A stretch of DNA of 64,000 bases from Limnephilus marmoratus. Lineage: Eukaryota; Arthropoda; Insecta; Trichoptera; Limnephilidae. Position 1 is the stretch's first letter. Every line of letters starts with the position of its first letter. Shown in pieces: positions 33,996-44,560 of the stretch. The stretch spans positions 58,425,819 to 58,489,818 of the forward strand of contig OU862908.1 in NCBI GenBank assembly GCA_917880885.1, read 5' to 3'. The translations under genes and the position numbers were made by a program. The notes beneath the pieces were generated by a model. That model saw nothing but the letters and a program-made list of their open reading frames with translations. It made no database searches and was not told the DNA's origin.

Positions 33996-35145
33996 TTATA
34001 ATGTAGGACGTGGTCTGGAGTGAGCTCGGGCCCAGCGCTCGCTCAGGAGTGGCGCTTGGTGCTGGAAGGCTGCGATCACCACTGTGTTATCGGAAGCCAT
34101 TAGCCGCATCCTGGCTCCAGTGACCCGGTGTCTCATCAGACCGGCGAATCCGTGTAGTCCTAGCTCCGTAAACATTGAAGATGCGCTGCTGTATCTTCTG
34201 TATCCAAATACAATTCTGCAAGCATCATTATATTGGATCCGGAGTCGTTCTATTGAGCTGGTACGGTAGTGACACCATGTTTCACATGTATATAGGTTAG
34301 TGCAAAATGCATTGAACAATGTTTTTTTTACATTGTTACTGCATTTGAAGAATCTTCGGGCAATCATATTAGACGGTATACTGATACTTCTCCGCTGTCG
34401 TTCAATATCACCGTCATCCGAGAGGTCTTCAGTAATAATGTGTCCCAAGTATTTTACATTCTTAGATGCATTTATGTTTTCCTCATTAAGTTTTACAGGG
34501 AGCATTTTCTCGGGATTTTTTCCATGGTGGAATGCGATTAGTTCCGTCTTCTTGGGGTTGTACATCATGTTGTGGTTATTTGCATATTCTTCACAGATTT
34601 TTAATAATGTTCTCAACCCCTTGATCGACGGAGCTAGGAAAATCATGTCGTCCGCATAACTTATGTGATTTAGGCATAAATTATTAATACGACAGCCCGC
34701 CCTGTTGTCCAGGCGATTTGATAATTCGTCCATGTATACATTGAACAGGATTGGGGACATACACCCTCCTTGCCTTACTCCTGATCGCAAATATATCGGT
34801 TGGGAGTACGTACTTGCCCACCGTACAACGTTTTCCTGCTGAGAGTGCCATCGGGATAGTGTGTTGATATACATAGTAGGTATATTTCTAGCTTTCAATT
34901 TCTCCCATAAGGTTTTATGACAGACCCTGTCGAACGCTTTGCTCAGATCTAAGAAGCATCCGTATACAGTAGTTTTTCGTTTCTTGTAATATTCTATTAT
35001 TTGCTTAGCGGAGTATATTGCCATATTAGTGGATAATCTATACTTAAAGCCCATCTGATTGTGTTTAGAATTGAGTTTACCTTCTATTTCAATCAGAATT
35101 ACCCTTTCAAATAGTCTTGCAATTATAGTATGTCTGTTTGTTTGG
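33996..35145 (-). mobile_element. LINE reverse transcriptase, largely open (352+ codons)
   Basis: The best-preserved retrotransposon gene in the window. From the ATG at 35054, RT motifs occur in order: F-L-D-L-S-K-A-F-D (residues 34-42), G-V-R-Q-G-G-C-M-S-P-I-L-F (92-104), the catalytic Y-A-D-D (133-136), N-P-K-K-T-E-L and K-Y-L-G-H-I-I, then F-G-Y-R-R-Y-S-S-A-S-S-M-F in the C-terminal part. The frame is open upstream to a stop near 35145 and includes I-I-A-R-L-F-E-R-V-I before the ATG. Endonuclease and ORF1 are absent, so it is 5'-truncated. The clade is CR1/Daphne-like by impression only. It lies directly upstream of the 33.4 kb LINE end on the same strand, but the two families differ. Confidence 0.85.
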
Positions 35146-36053
35146 CCCTGGTTTTATGAGCATGTGAGGTGTCTGCCTCTGAATCATTTTTGTGGTGATG
35201 TACTAGAATGTTTTTGGCATAGGTAGATTTTCTGTATGCATGGAACATCAAACTGTTTAAAAATTTCTGTTGTTGACGTCCTTATGGGGACCTTTAGAAT
35301 GGTCTTTATGATGCAATTCTGAGTTATCTTGAGTTGTTTTAAGTGATTAGATGCTGCTGATCATTGATTTGAAATATTATATTATGCTATTAATTTAAAA
35401 AGAACAATTGACCATATTTTATTTATTTCTTGCAAAAGAATAAGTCACACGACAGTAACTCAATATGACCGAAAATGTTTCTAAAGACGAACGGTCATTT
35501 TTTTATGTCACGATCGGGCAACTAAAACGCTTGTAGGCGTTAAGTAGACGCTAAAATCGATGCGAAAATTGCGAAAATGTTTAATAAAACACGACTCGTT
35601 TAAAATAGAACGAAAATCTCGTGGGCATTATCTTAAACAGCATTTAAAGAAACACTGTGAATTTTTTCATACATGTAACTTGTAAAATCACTGAAACAAA
35701 CGTGTTAATAATAATTTTTGGAGCATATTTTGCGATTTTTTTGCTATCAAGAGAATTTTATATAATTTGCGTTTCGGCGCGGGCAAAGTCTAGATATTAT
35801 TTTCAAGAATAACATATATTTTTTTAGAGCTTTAAAACTTACCGTGTTTAAAGGAAATATGTAATAAACCGGGTTGCGGGCCCTTAATGTAACAAAATTG
35901 TTCTTTCAATATCTATATTAGTTTGAGTTATTTTTATTACTTCATCAAATTATTAAAGTCAACACAGGCTTGTTCTAATGAGGTTAAAAATTGAAATGTG
36001 TACAATAATACCTAACACGTAAAAAATTACAGGTGTGCAGTTCACGCGCGGTA
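35146..36053. other. non-coding stretch
   Basis: The first 200 bases may be decayed 5' continuation of the LINE, with no clear frame. The rest has no recognisable gene. Confidence 0.4.
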
Positions 36054-36323
36054 GAAGTGAAACCTTCAGAAAACTAAAGTATTCTCTCGCAGGCTAAATC
36101 CTTTAGATGTACGTGTTTGTCTCTTTTTAGTTTCGCTATTTTTTGTTTCTTCGAGTTTGAAATCACAAACGGTACGACGCGCTGCACAAAGAGGAGACCA
36201 ATTATTCTATCTCATTCTCGCAGGTTAAATCCCATAGATGTACGTATTTGTCTATTTTTAGTGTCGCTATTTTTTGTTTCATCGAGTTTCGAATCACAAC
36301 GGTGGTAAAGAAGTTTTCACTTC
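36054..36323. mobile_element. MITE with 14-bp TIRs, copy 1
   Basis: Ends are GAAGTGAAACCTTC (36054-36067) and GAAGTTTTCACTTC (36310-36323), inverted with one change. The inside is an imperfect tandem duplication of a unit running from ATTCTC.CGCAGG to GAGTTT.GAATCAC (36077-36166 and 36213-36297). Confidence 0.75.
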
Positions 36324-36348
36324 AAAAAATATGTGTTCGCACGCGGTA

Positions 36349-36479
36349 GAAGTGAAACCTTCAGAAAATAATCGGTCTCCTCTTTGTGCGTTTTTGTATG
36401 TGTTTGTCTCTTTTTAGTGTCGCTATTTTTCGTTTCATCGAGTTTCAAATCACAACGGTGCTAAAGAAGTTTTCACTTC
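36349..36479. mobile_element. MITE with 14-bp TIRs, copy 2
   Basis: Same ends as copy 1 (36349-36362 and 36466-36479), 131 bases, single internal unit with part of it inverted (TCGGTCTCCTCTTTGTG is the complement of the AAAGAGGAGACC block of the others). It is only 25 bases from copy 1, and both are preceded by CGCGGTA or ACGCGGTA. Confidence 0.7.
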
Positions 36480-36967
36480 AATAAAAAAATTAATGTAAAT
36501 GTGTTGTTGAATTGCATCTCCATGGGTTGGTTTGTTCAGAGTTGGTTGGAGTGTTACGTTCGTTGAACTGTAACGCGAAACAGCTCGCCGGAAGTAAGTG
36601 TGGGCTATTATAATCGGAGGGCTTTGTGATGTCACGAAATAATATTGCGATGATGGGAAATTGTCAATGGCTCAACCGTGAATCGTGAAAAATACGAATC
36701 ATCTAATTTCACGACACACATACAACATATAATGGGAACCTACTTACTACTGTACTAGGGTGCATACCTACTAAATAATATACGACCAAAGTATTCATGT
36801 TAATTTTACATATTAGTTTACTAGCTGAAACGTATTAGTTTACTGTTTTAAAGCGAAACCGGGTACCACTCAGGGAGTTGATATGAGATTGAACTGACGT
36901 TCGAACACACGACGCATCTTGCTTTATATATAGGAGTATACCATATAAAGTCATATCTATGTAAACC

Positions 36968-37860
36968 TAACTGCTCTATACTCACTGTTAAAACAAATGT
37001 GAAATACCTCGGTGTAATTATAGATAGTAACATAAAATGGAAATTATAAATCAATACAACAGTAGAACGTTTAAGAAAACTAATTTACGTTTTTATTAAA
37101 ATACGAAACATATTAAATATTAGATTATTAAGAACCATATATTTTTCCCTAATTCAATCAGTATTACAATATGGAATTGTTGGCTGGGGTGGTGCTTTCA
37201 AAACTTCTCTTTTACCTTTAGAAATTATCCAAAGAATATTAATAAAAATAATTCTAAAAAAGCCATACTATTACCCTACCTACATCAAATTATTTCAAGA
37301 ATTTAAAGTCCTTTCATTTCATACTATTTATAAAAAAATTACGCTCGTACAAATACACAAAGATTGTTTCAATAATGTGAGCTTAACTCTTTTTTCGAAC
37401 ATCAATAGAACAAATATCCTTGGTTCTTTAACGATACCACACTGTAACACCACCACAGCCCAACAATTCTACAAATATATTGGAGTTAAATGGTTTAACG
37501 AATTACCCTTGAAATTAAGATTGGAAACAAATTACAAAAAATGCAAAAATTCAATAAAAACTCTTTTTATATAACTTATCAACACAACAACTCAATTATA
37601 ATATTAGATATCCTTTTTCTCTCATTATTTTTTCCTTTCTCTTTATCTCCTCCTCTTCAGTCAATTGTATTTCTTATCTATTATTCAGTTTAAAAAATAT
37701 ATATTTATATATTTTTTTCTTATTTACTGTTAATTATCTATTTTTTGTTTAATATATAAAAAAAAAATATTTTTTTCCTTTGCTAAACTGTGGTTAACCT
37801 GCGTTTATCCGCCTTTTTAACTCGAGCTCTGCTCTTAAAAAGGGTGTAATACGTATTATT
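36968..37860 (+). mobile_element. LINE end, 5'-truncated, with 3' UTR hairpin
   Basis: N-V-K-Y-L-G-V-I-I-D-S-N-I-K-W-K-L near 36990 is RT motif E and is followed by a stop; then the frame R-L-L-R-T-I-Y-F-S-L-I-Q-S-V-L-Q-Y-G and the ending W-F-N-E-L-P-L-K-L-R reach a stop at 37574. In the 3' UTR, CCTTTTTAA (37812-37820) pairs with TTAAAAAGG (37835-37843). It is related to the 29 kb LINE by the Y-G-I-x-x-W-G motif. Confidence 0.75.
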
Positions 37861-37984
37861 TAATGTATTTTAATAGAAAAACTTTATTTCTTGTATATAA
37901 ACATGTAATTGATACCATTATATTATATTAAATTTAAAAAAAAAAATTAAAAAAATACCCCTACCAAATAAGGCTTCGAATAGT

Positions 37985-38105
37985 CCGCAATGTTCCAGAA
38001 TGTTCCACAATGATCTGGGATGTTCCGGGATGTTTCCGAAAGTTTCAGTCTATTCCCAAACAATCCACAATGCTCTCGAATACTCTCAAATGTTCTGAGA
38101 AATTC
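37985..38105. promoter_or_regulatory. cluster of heat-shock-element-like TTC/GAA units
   Basis: Contains a perfect three-unit heat shock element, TTC CA GAA TG TTC (37993-38005), inside about 120 bases of degenerate 10-12 base repeats of AATGTTCC (GGGATGTTCCGGGATGTTTC, AATGTTCTGAGAAATTCC). No gene starts nearby, so it may be part of a repeat rather than a promoter. Confidence 0.35.
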
Positions 38106-38109
38106 CTAG

Positions 38110-39035
38110 TGGGCAAAACTTCCTGCCCTTATATCTTCAAAAGCACGACCTCGGGTAAAAACGGGAACCTTCTTCAAGGATGGGGATAGAGGGCTACCAC
38201 ACCATGTAACTGCCTTAATAGTACCGGGCTCGTTTCTGTGCATTGTGCACTTTATTTTATAATATATATTGATTACGCAGGGTACTAAGGGACGTGCTTG
38301 ACTTAACTTTAACCAGTGATTCCTGACATTAATTGGAGTAAAAAACGTAAATAAAATTTTGGTCTCCGGTGACATATATGATTTTTTTTTCAACTAAAAA
38401 CATAATAATGCGTGGTGTTGGGCAGATAGAGGTGGGGTAAGGGGTTGATCGGTTACTCGGTTGAGTGACCAGTGGCGATATATGAAAAAATAAGAAAATT
38501 GCTAGATTTTGAAGGAAAAAAAATTCAATTATATTTTTAACTTAAAATAATGTCAGGAATCGCTGATAGAGGTAAGTGAAGTACCTACGTATCTTACATC
38601 CAGTATAATACGTAAGAGCACTATAAAAAATCTTCCCCATAAGAATAATCGTTTGCTTACAAAAAATTATAAAGTTTCCACTCATAGAACTTGTTAATTA
38701 ATGATTTATAAAATACTAGCAGACCCGGCAACATTATAATTATCATTACCCAACCTTTATAAAATCCACACCACCCGCTTGCCAGCTGCTCGCTGCCCGC
38801 TGTCTGAATTGAATATTTGAATTTCTCGGCTTTTCTCTACTATAATAAGCATGTATTATACATATAAATCTTCCTCTTGAATCACTCTATATATCGGTGT
38901 AAACCGCATGAAAATTCATTGCGTAGTTTAAAAGATCTATGCGCACATACATTTTGAGCGAATTCATTTTAAACTGTGTAATGATATGTGGTATCCCAAA
39001 GTAAATTAAAACTTAATTGCAATGTTCTGTCCTTT
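38110..39035. other. non-coding stretch
   Basis: GGGCAAAACTTCCTGCCC (38112-38129) is a short inverted repeat at the start. AGGAATCACTGG (38324 region, inverted) and AGGAATCGCTG (38555) hint at inverted copies of one word. No gene. Confidence 0.4.
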
Positions 39036-39190
39036 TTAGGTGAGTACCGCACAAAAGAGTCTCAACTTCTATCAACAATCTGGAGTCAAGGGGAAGGTGG
39101 AAAATGTACCTGGCTATTCAGATCTTGTTACCAAACACGGCTATTCGATTCTGAATGATGGTCTTTTACCAGGCGATACTGAAAGTATCT
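39036..39190 (-). mobile_element. SINE family 1 fragment
   Basis: Contains the body blocks TACCGCACAA, ACCTGGCTATTCAGATC and GAATGATGGTCTTTTACCAG of family 1 with an internal deletion; the tRNA-like head is missing. Confidence 0.65.
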
Positions 39191-39463
39191 AGCACTCTTG
39201 TTTTCCTAATGTTTTAATAGTTTTCTTTCAAAATAAAATAATTCTACTTGTTTGACTCCTTTTTGGAGTTCGAAAGAAAGATATCAATTTAAATAATGAT
39301 GTTTAAATAATTGTTTATTCAGCATTTATTTCATAATAATTTGTTTTTAAACTAATGCTAAACTGCACTTCATATAATACAATAACCACAAAAACAACGT
39401 TAGCTCTGTTTGATTAGTAAGAACATAAATAGGTTTAAAAAATCAGAATGCGCAATTTAGGTA

Positions 39464-39661
39464 GAAGTGAAACCTTCAGAAAACTAAAGTAGACAAGAGT
39501 GGGGAGGCTACGAAGCACCACACAAAGAGGAGACCGATTAGTCTATCTCATTCTCTCGCACGCTAAATCCCATTGATGTTTGTGTTTATGTCTTTTTCGT
39601 GTCGCTATTTTTCGTTTCATCGAGTTTAATATCATAACGGTGCTAAAGAAGTTTTTACTTC
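39464..39661. mobile_element. MITE with 14-bp TIRs, copy 3
   Basis: GAAGTGAAACCTTC (39464-39477) and GAAGTTTTTACTTC (39648-39661); interior ACAAAGAGGAGACCGATTAG and GTGTCGCTATTTTTCG match copies 1 and 2, which lie 3 kb away. A GGTA precedes the left end in all three. Confidence 0.7.
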
Positions 39662-40867
39662 AAAAATCATTTATGTTGAGATTTAAGAATTAACACTTCA
39701 TTTTAACTCGTAAAAAAGTTAGTAAAAGTTAGTAATCGGTGATATTACAGTTTTCAATTTTCCTTCAAATGTTCTCACAAATAACGAGTTGACACAAAAC
39801 TCAACTTTCCTCTAAATCAAGAACAGTATGTAATATTTTCATTTAAATACATTTTTTTAGAAAAGCACAAAATATTATTTTGTGGTATAAAAAATTTCGC
39901 CCAATTACCAACCTTAACAAGTGTTTCTTTTTTTTATAAAATGCAGAAATCAAAACACGTGAAATTTTACATAGTATTTTTTGTTTATTTTCTTTGATAA
40001 AAAAATAATTTGCATACATTCAATCAATGGCAATAACTTTTTGTTAATTTCGTTCCATCTTATGATTATTTTGTCATGGATTTCATTTTCATTGAGAAAT
40101 CAATAATTTTAAGAAAGTCGAAATGAAACCTTTTTAAATTTTGAATCGGTGCAATTATTATTAATTGTACATCCAATAACTCGAGTATAACGGATGGGAT
40201 GTTTGACAGAATTTAAACAATTCATCAAATTAAAGGTTAATTTAAGGTTCTGTGGAAGTTATATTAAAATTCTGTTATTAATTCAGTTATGTGAAACACC
40301 TGGCCAATAATGGTTTAAAAACCAAACTTGAATAGAACCTACACAGAACTTGTAAATAACTTTGAAATTTAATAAATTGTTAAAATTCTAGGAAACAACT
40401 CATTAAAAGTTTTAATGCAACACAAATATCACTGATTTAATCTCGATTTAATTATTAGACGAAAATAGTACGTAGTATTCAATTCTAAATTAACTATGAA
40501 AATATTTTTATTGATTTATGAGAAACAGTTTCTAAACTGGGGAAAACATAATTTCATTTTTCACATTCACAAAGAAGTGTTAAACCAACAGAATGTGAGT
40601 AAAAGCGATACTAAGTTTTTTCACACCAATAATAATAATAAACAAGTCATGATATGATTAATATTCAACATTATAACACTTTGGTTTCGTTTTCAGCGGT
40701 GAGCGTTAAACAAATTATTTTATGGTAAAATTAGAAATTGCATACTAACTAACTAAACATCGGGCCGTTTCCATCGCTGGTAGGCAGAGAGGATATATCA
40801 CCAAACGGTCATGGCTTACACTCCTTACTTTGGTAAGTTTTAAGATTTTCACGGCCAAAAACATTTT
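39662..40867. other. non-coding stretch
   Basis: 1.2 kb, AT-rich, no gene or repeat recognised. Confidence 0.5.
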
Positions 40868-41091
40868 CGTTATTTGTTTTTGGGGTGTTGTGCCGTATTG
40901 CGCTACCTCCTTCTTTAGCCAACGTTTCGGACATCGTTGCAGTGTCCATTATCAGGGCAGATCCGGCAGATCCGGTAGATCTATTGGATCTGCCGGATCT
41001 GCCCTGATGATGGACACTGCAACGATGTCCGAAACGTTGGCTAAAGAAGGAGGTAGCGCAACACGGCATAACACCCCAAAAACAAATAACG
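40868..41091. mobile_element. foldback element D with paired hammerhead arms
   Basis: Two arms of about 104 bases (40868-40971 and 40988-41091) are nearly perfect inverted copies with only a short centre containing repeats of GATCYGCCGGATCTGCC. Each arm reads, from outside in, an AATAACG edge, a CACCCCAAAAAC block, CCTCCTTCTTTAGCC and the hammerhead-like motif. Frames on both strands are near-identical because of the symmetry and are not genes. Related to element C. Confidence 0.75.
40998..41045 (+). ncRNA. hammerhead-like motif D (intact core)
   Basis: CTGATGA (41004-41010), extra T, stem II GGACA/TGTCC (41012-41016 with 41026-41030), GAAAC (41031-41035), palindromic ACGT then T; inner stem I GCC/GGC. 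The opposite arm (40955-40924, minus) has CTGATAA, the same lesion as in the defective arm of element C. Confidence 0.55.
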
Positions 41092-41837
41092 GAAAAAAAA
41101 ACTCCTTACTTTATTCATTTTCGTAGACTCAAAGATATCTCTTAAAGAAAATTCAGATTTTATTGCCAAAAAGTGGCTAAGAATGCGTCTCGCCTTGGAA
41201 GAATTACGAAAACTTCGGTAAAAACACAATGATTACTAATTTATAACACAATTGATGCACCATATTATATAGACTACTGTTCAAGTATTGTATTCTCAAT
41301 CTCAGTAGTTTAGGTAGTTTAAAAAAAAATTCAAATAATCCTGAATAGAGCAGTATGACAATTTTTCCAGTGTATTAAATATAAACCCATAACAGAAAAC
41401 GCTTGGAATTAAATAATATAATTAGCTTAAAACGAAATTTATCCACAACATTTTTTATGAATGAGCAAATTTTTGAACAAAATGAGCTTAATCGAAATTT
41501 ATCTACAAATTTTTTAACAATTTACTACCACATACCGTTCACGACAGAAAGAAAACTTCAGTCAAAAAAAATAACAAAACAGCACAGATTTCGACACTGT
41601 ACAAAAGAATCGAAATGTGTATCTTAGTTCCTAGTAAAATTAAATACGTACCTAGAATAAAAAAATCAAAGAAACAGGGTAAAAATTGCATGTGTTATAA
41701 GTATTAGGTTAAAATGTAAACATGTACCTATGTTTATATTAGACAACATGAAGAGGATCTACTTTAAGGGTAATAAATGAAAAATATAAATACACTCATA
41801 AATAGATAAGATTATTATTATTTTATTCAGACTCTTG
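41092..41837. other. non-coding stretch
   Basis: No gene recognised. A 74-codon plus frame (41403-41627) contains a repeated peptide (N-L-S-T-x-F and N-R-N-L-S-T-N-F) from a small internal DNA duplication, with no known homologue. Confidence 0.45.
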
Positions 41838-42150
41838 CCACGGCCCGACTCAAGTATTTGGTTCACCTAATCGTGCATTACCGTCCTCGGGCGTTCCCAT
41901 TTTCTTTTCCAATTTACATTCGTGTCATATATTATTATCATTATACTCTTTCATAATTTATTCGCTCTACATGCCCATACTATCTGAGCCATCCTTTCTT
42001 AATCTTACTTAGTACGCTTACATTCTTTGCGAATCTCCACGTTTCTCACACGGTCACAAAAGGTTTTACCACAATCACGCCCACAAGGGATCTCATTTCT
42101 ACAGCAATCAGTCTTCATCCTTCCTCTGCGAGTTACATGCCTTACATCAG
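41838..42150 (-). pseudogene. RTE-like LINE C-terminal remnant, copy 2
   Basis: The complement carries GTGAGAAACGTGGAGATTCG, GAATGTAAGCGTAC, GGGCATGTAGAGCGAA and GGGAACGCCCGAGGACG, matching the remnant at 25738-26245 block by block. It is heavily broken. The low-coordinate edge has an ATTATTATTATTTTATTC simple repeat typical of an RTE 3' end. It lies 140 bases downstream of the donor of the 42.3 kb exon, so it is in that gene's intron. Confidence 0.7.
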
Positions 42151-42291
42151 AAATTGCATTAAATACAGCAACTTAATTACAAACGTAATTTTTTTAAATT
42201 AATAAATTTGCTGCAAGGGAAATCACTCGCACCAAGAAAAGCTTTGTATAGTCAAATACACATACACATATTATTTTCCCATACGTCTTAC

Positions 42292-43289
42292 CGTTTGTTT
42301 CCTGCATAAAGATTTGCTTCCGAGATATCCTCTCGCCCGCTTCCAAGGCACCTCATGAGCACCTCATTCCGAGCTTCTTTCACGTCAAAATACACTCTAC
42401 CGCAGTTCGTTCCAAAGCTCGAGCTTTTAGAATTAGATGAATCGTTCCTTAACAAATTCACACTCGCCTTATCACCACCCTTAGGAAAGTGTCTTACTGG
42501 CACCCGAACACTGGGATATTTTTCGATGGTTTCTTTATTATTACTAGGACATAAACTGGAAGTTTTCTTCCTGATATATTTACGGAGGCGTAGGGACAAC
42601 ATGAAGCGTATTCTAATGTGCCTTTTGATATTTCTGTCGTATCTCAGCTGCTCTTTGGTGACTTTGCTATCTCTGTTGTGCGAAGGAGTGGATTTCTTCG
42701 ATCGCTTCCTTCGCATTCTCTCCTTCAGCAATCTTAGTTGATCTGCGTAGTTTCGTGTTTTAGTCTTCGGTTTCAACTCTTCGGGGTCTAGATAAATTGG
42801 ATCTAGTGTATCGAGGGCGTTGAAGTTAGTTTTCCAGCCTCTACTGAGAGACCAGTTACCATCGGACGTTGAGTAACTTAGTTTGGATTGATTTCCCGAT
42901 GAGTGGTTTTCTGAATTTCCGCCCCTTTCGTATTTGAAATTGCTTCTGAATGAATAAGCGTATCCTCTTCGTTTCATCCACGTATCTTCACAGGCCTCTG
43001 TAGGAGGGTTGAATAAGGAGTTTTCTTTTGAAATATCGAGTGGCGCTTCTGTTTTTGGTACCTTATTGAGTCTCACACCAAATATCCTGTCTTTCAAAAC
43101 TTTAACGGCTATGCTGCATTGTTGTCTCCTTAGATTACTGCGTTTTTCCTTTTCTCGTTGTAGTTCTCTTCGGATCTGATCTTCTGTCATAGGCGACCAG
43201 TCCCCGGCCTCGGAGCAGCAACATATCTCTTTAACGAACTGCACCAGAGCGCTGCAATATGATAATGGATCCTTGGCCATAATTCCCAT
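42292..43289 (-). CDS. large exon of unrecognised host gene
   Basis: About 333 codons from ATG 43289 (M-G-I-M-A-K-D-P) to a donor at 42292 (AACAAACG|GTAAGACG); the in-frame TAA at 42290-42288 is simply the intronic GTAA. The frame is also open 36 bases upstream of the ATG, and an AAATCAG acceptor-like site lies there, so the exon may begin at about 43313. The product starts with a Cys-rich part (E-I-C-C-C), a basic coiled-coil-like stretch (D-Q-I-R-R-E-L-Q-R-E-K-E-K-R), a second highly basic part (L-L-K-E-R-M-R-R-K-R-S-K-K) and Ser/Asn-rich linkers. There is no signal peptide or membrane segment. Codon use is balanced and the length far exceeds chance. I do not recognise the family. The exon ends in phase 2. 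Confidence 0.7.
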
Positions 43290-43319
43290 CAAACGCTTCT
43301 CATAATTTATCTGATTTCG

Positions 43320-44249
43320 GTGAGCTCATTCTCGCAGTTGAATAACAGCACATTTACACAGAAAAATTAAAGTTGTATTGCCTACCGTAAAATGAACGCT
43401 GGCAATCCAGCAAAATCGTTAAAATTAGAGTACATAATACACATTGGATAACGTTGATTTTAATATCATTTTTGCATCAGCAAACACAGTTTTTTTTTCT
43501 ATTCGGAGCATGCGATAACATTTCTCCTTTCACTAATAATTATGTGAGTACTATTTGAAGTAAATGTGTTTATCGAAGAAACAATCATTTAAAATCGCGT
43601 GCATAGTTGATGACTATAATATGACAGCAAACGTACTTTACATGTTGCGGTAAAGTTCTTGTTTTTTACAACTCACTTAGATTCCCATTTTAATACTCCA
43701 CGAGGGTTAATGAACTTGATTCATAATTATAATGAACATGATTGAATCTTTATAATCACAATACTGTACACTTTTCATAATACTGTTTATAAACATAGGC
43801 GATTTAGTAGTTTTGATAAATGTTTTTTTTTCCGAATTACGAGAATTAATCAATGTTATATTATTTATGTAAGCACTGGATTATTCACTTGTTTTCAAAT
43901 TTTAACGAATCAATTTGCAACAGGGTTATCATAAAATTTCACAAAACACTACTTTTAATCGCATTACAAAAACAAACATCCTTAACGACGACCACTGGCG
44001 AACTGTCACAGCTGTGATGTTGATGTCCGCGGTTCAAATTACCGCCGATCCGTACCATTCTGTTGTCTGCAGCGGTAGGCAACTCCGCCTGTCCACCTGT
44101 CACTTCACACAATGTCCACCGCACATCACGCGTGAGCATTTGAATCGTCACTAAACGCCGTATTCAAATTAGCTTCGCAACAAAACAATAAGTCTATCCT
44201 CAGGTCTGACCAGATCCACAGTAAGTTGCACTCTTCTTTCACTTCTCTG
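43320..44249. other. upstream flank of the large exon
   Basis: No coding sequence recognised. On the minus strand this would be 5' UTR or first intron. A short upstream ATG frame (M-R-S-V-stop) sits just before the main ATG. Confidence 0.4.
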
Positions 44250-44560
44250 TAGAAATCAGTACTGGCCGGCAGCGATGCGCGGTCGTGCCTTCGCTAAATA
44301 CACATAAATTATAAAAATATGTTAAAATTGTTATTTGCACGGTACTGCGGTACTGAATCGAGCGGCTCGAGATGCGCGTCGGGGGTTTTCTTCGTGTTTA
44401 CACGCTTTTTCACTAAGTTCTCGCGGCTGCCACACTGTTCACTGTTCACAGTACTCGCTGCTCGCTGCCCGCCACTCAGGTGCTGGTGCTCGTATGCCTG
44501 GGCCCGGGCCCTGGGCCGGCTAAATGGAAAGTCAAACAATCCACTTGCCTCCGAAATCAA
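44250..44560 (-). promoter_or_regulatory. GC-rich, CpG-rich block, candidate promoter or 5' exon
   Basis: One of the few GC-rich non-repeat blocks, with GGGCCCGGGCCCTGGGCC near 44500 and many CpGs. It lies about 1 kb upstream of the large minus-strand exon. The minus strand contains an initiator-like TTCAGT near 44355 and AGTGAAAAAG, common in insect 5' UTRs. Frames on both strands are open here by composition. No TATA box was located. Confidence 0.3.

Noticed and set aside
40809..41126. Two near-identical peptides on opposite strands
   Set aside because: They are the result of the foldback symmetry of element D, not genes.
42355..42741. 128-codon plus-strand frame
   Set aside because: It is the antisense shadow of the large minus-strand exon, which has the better composition and a splice donor.
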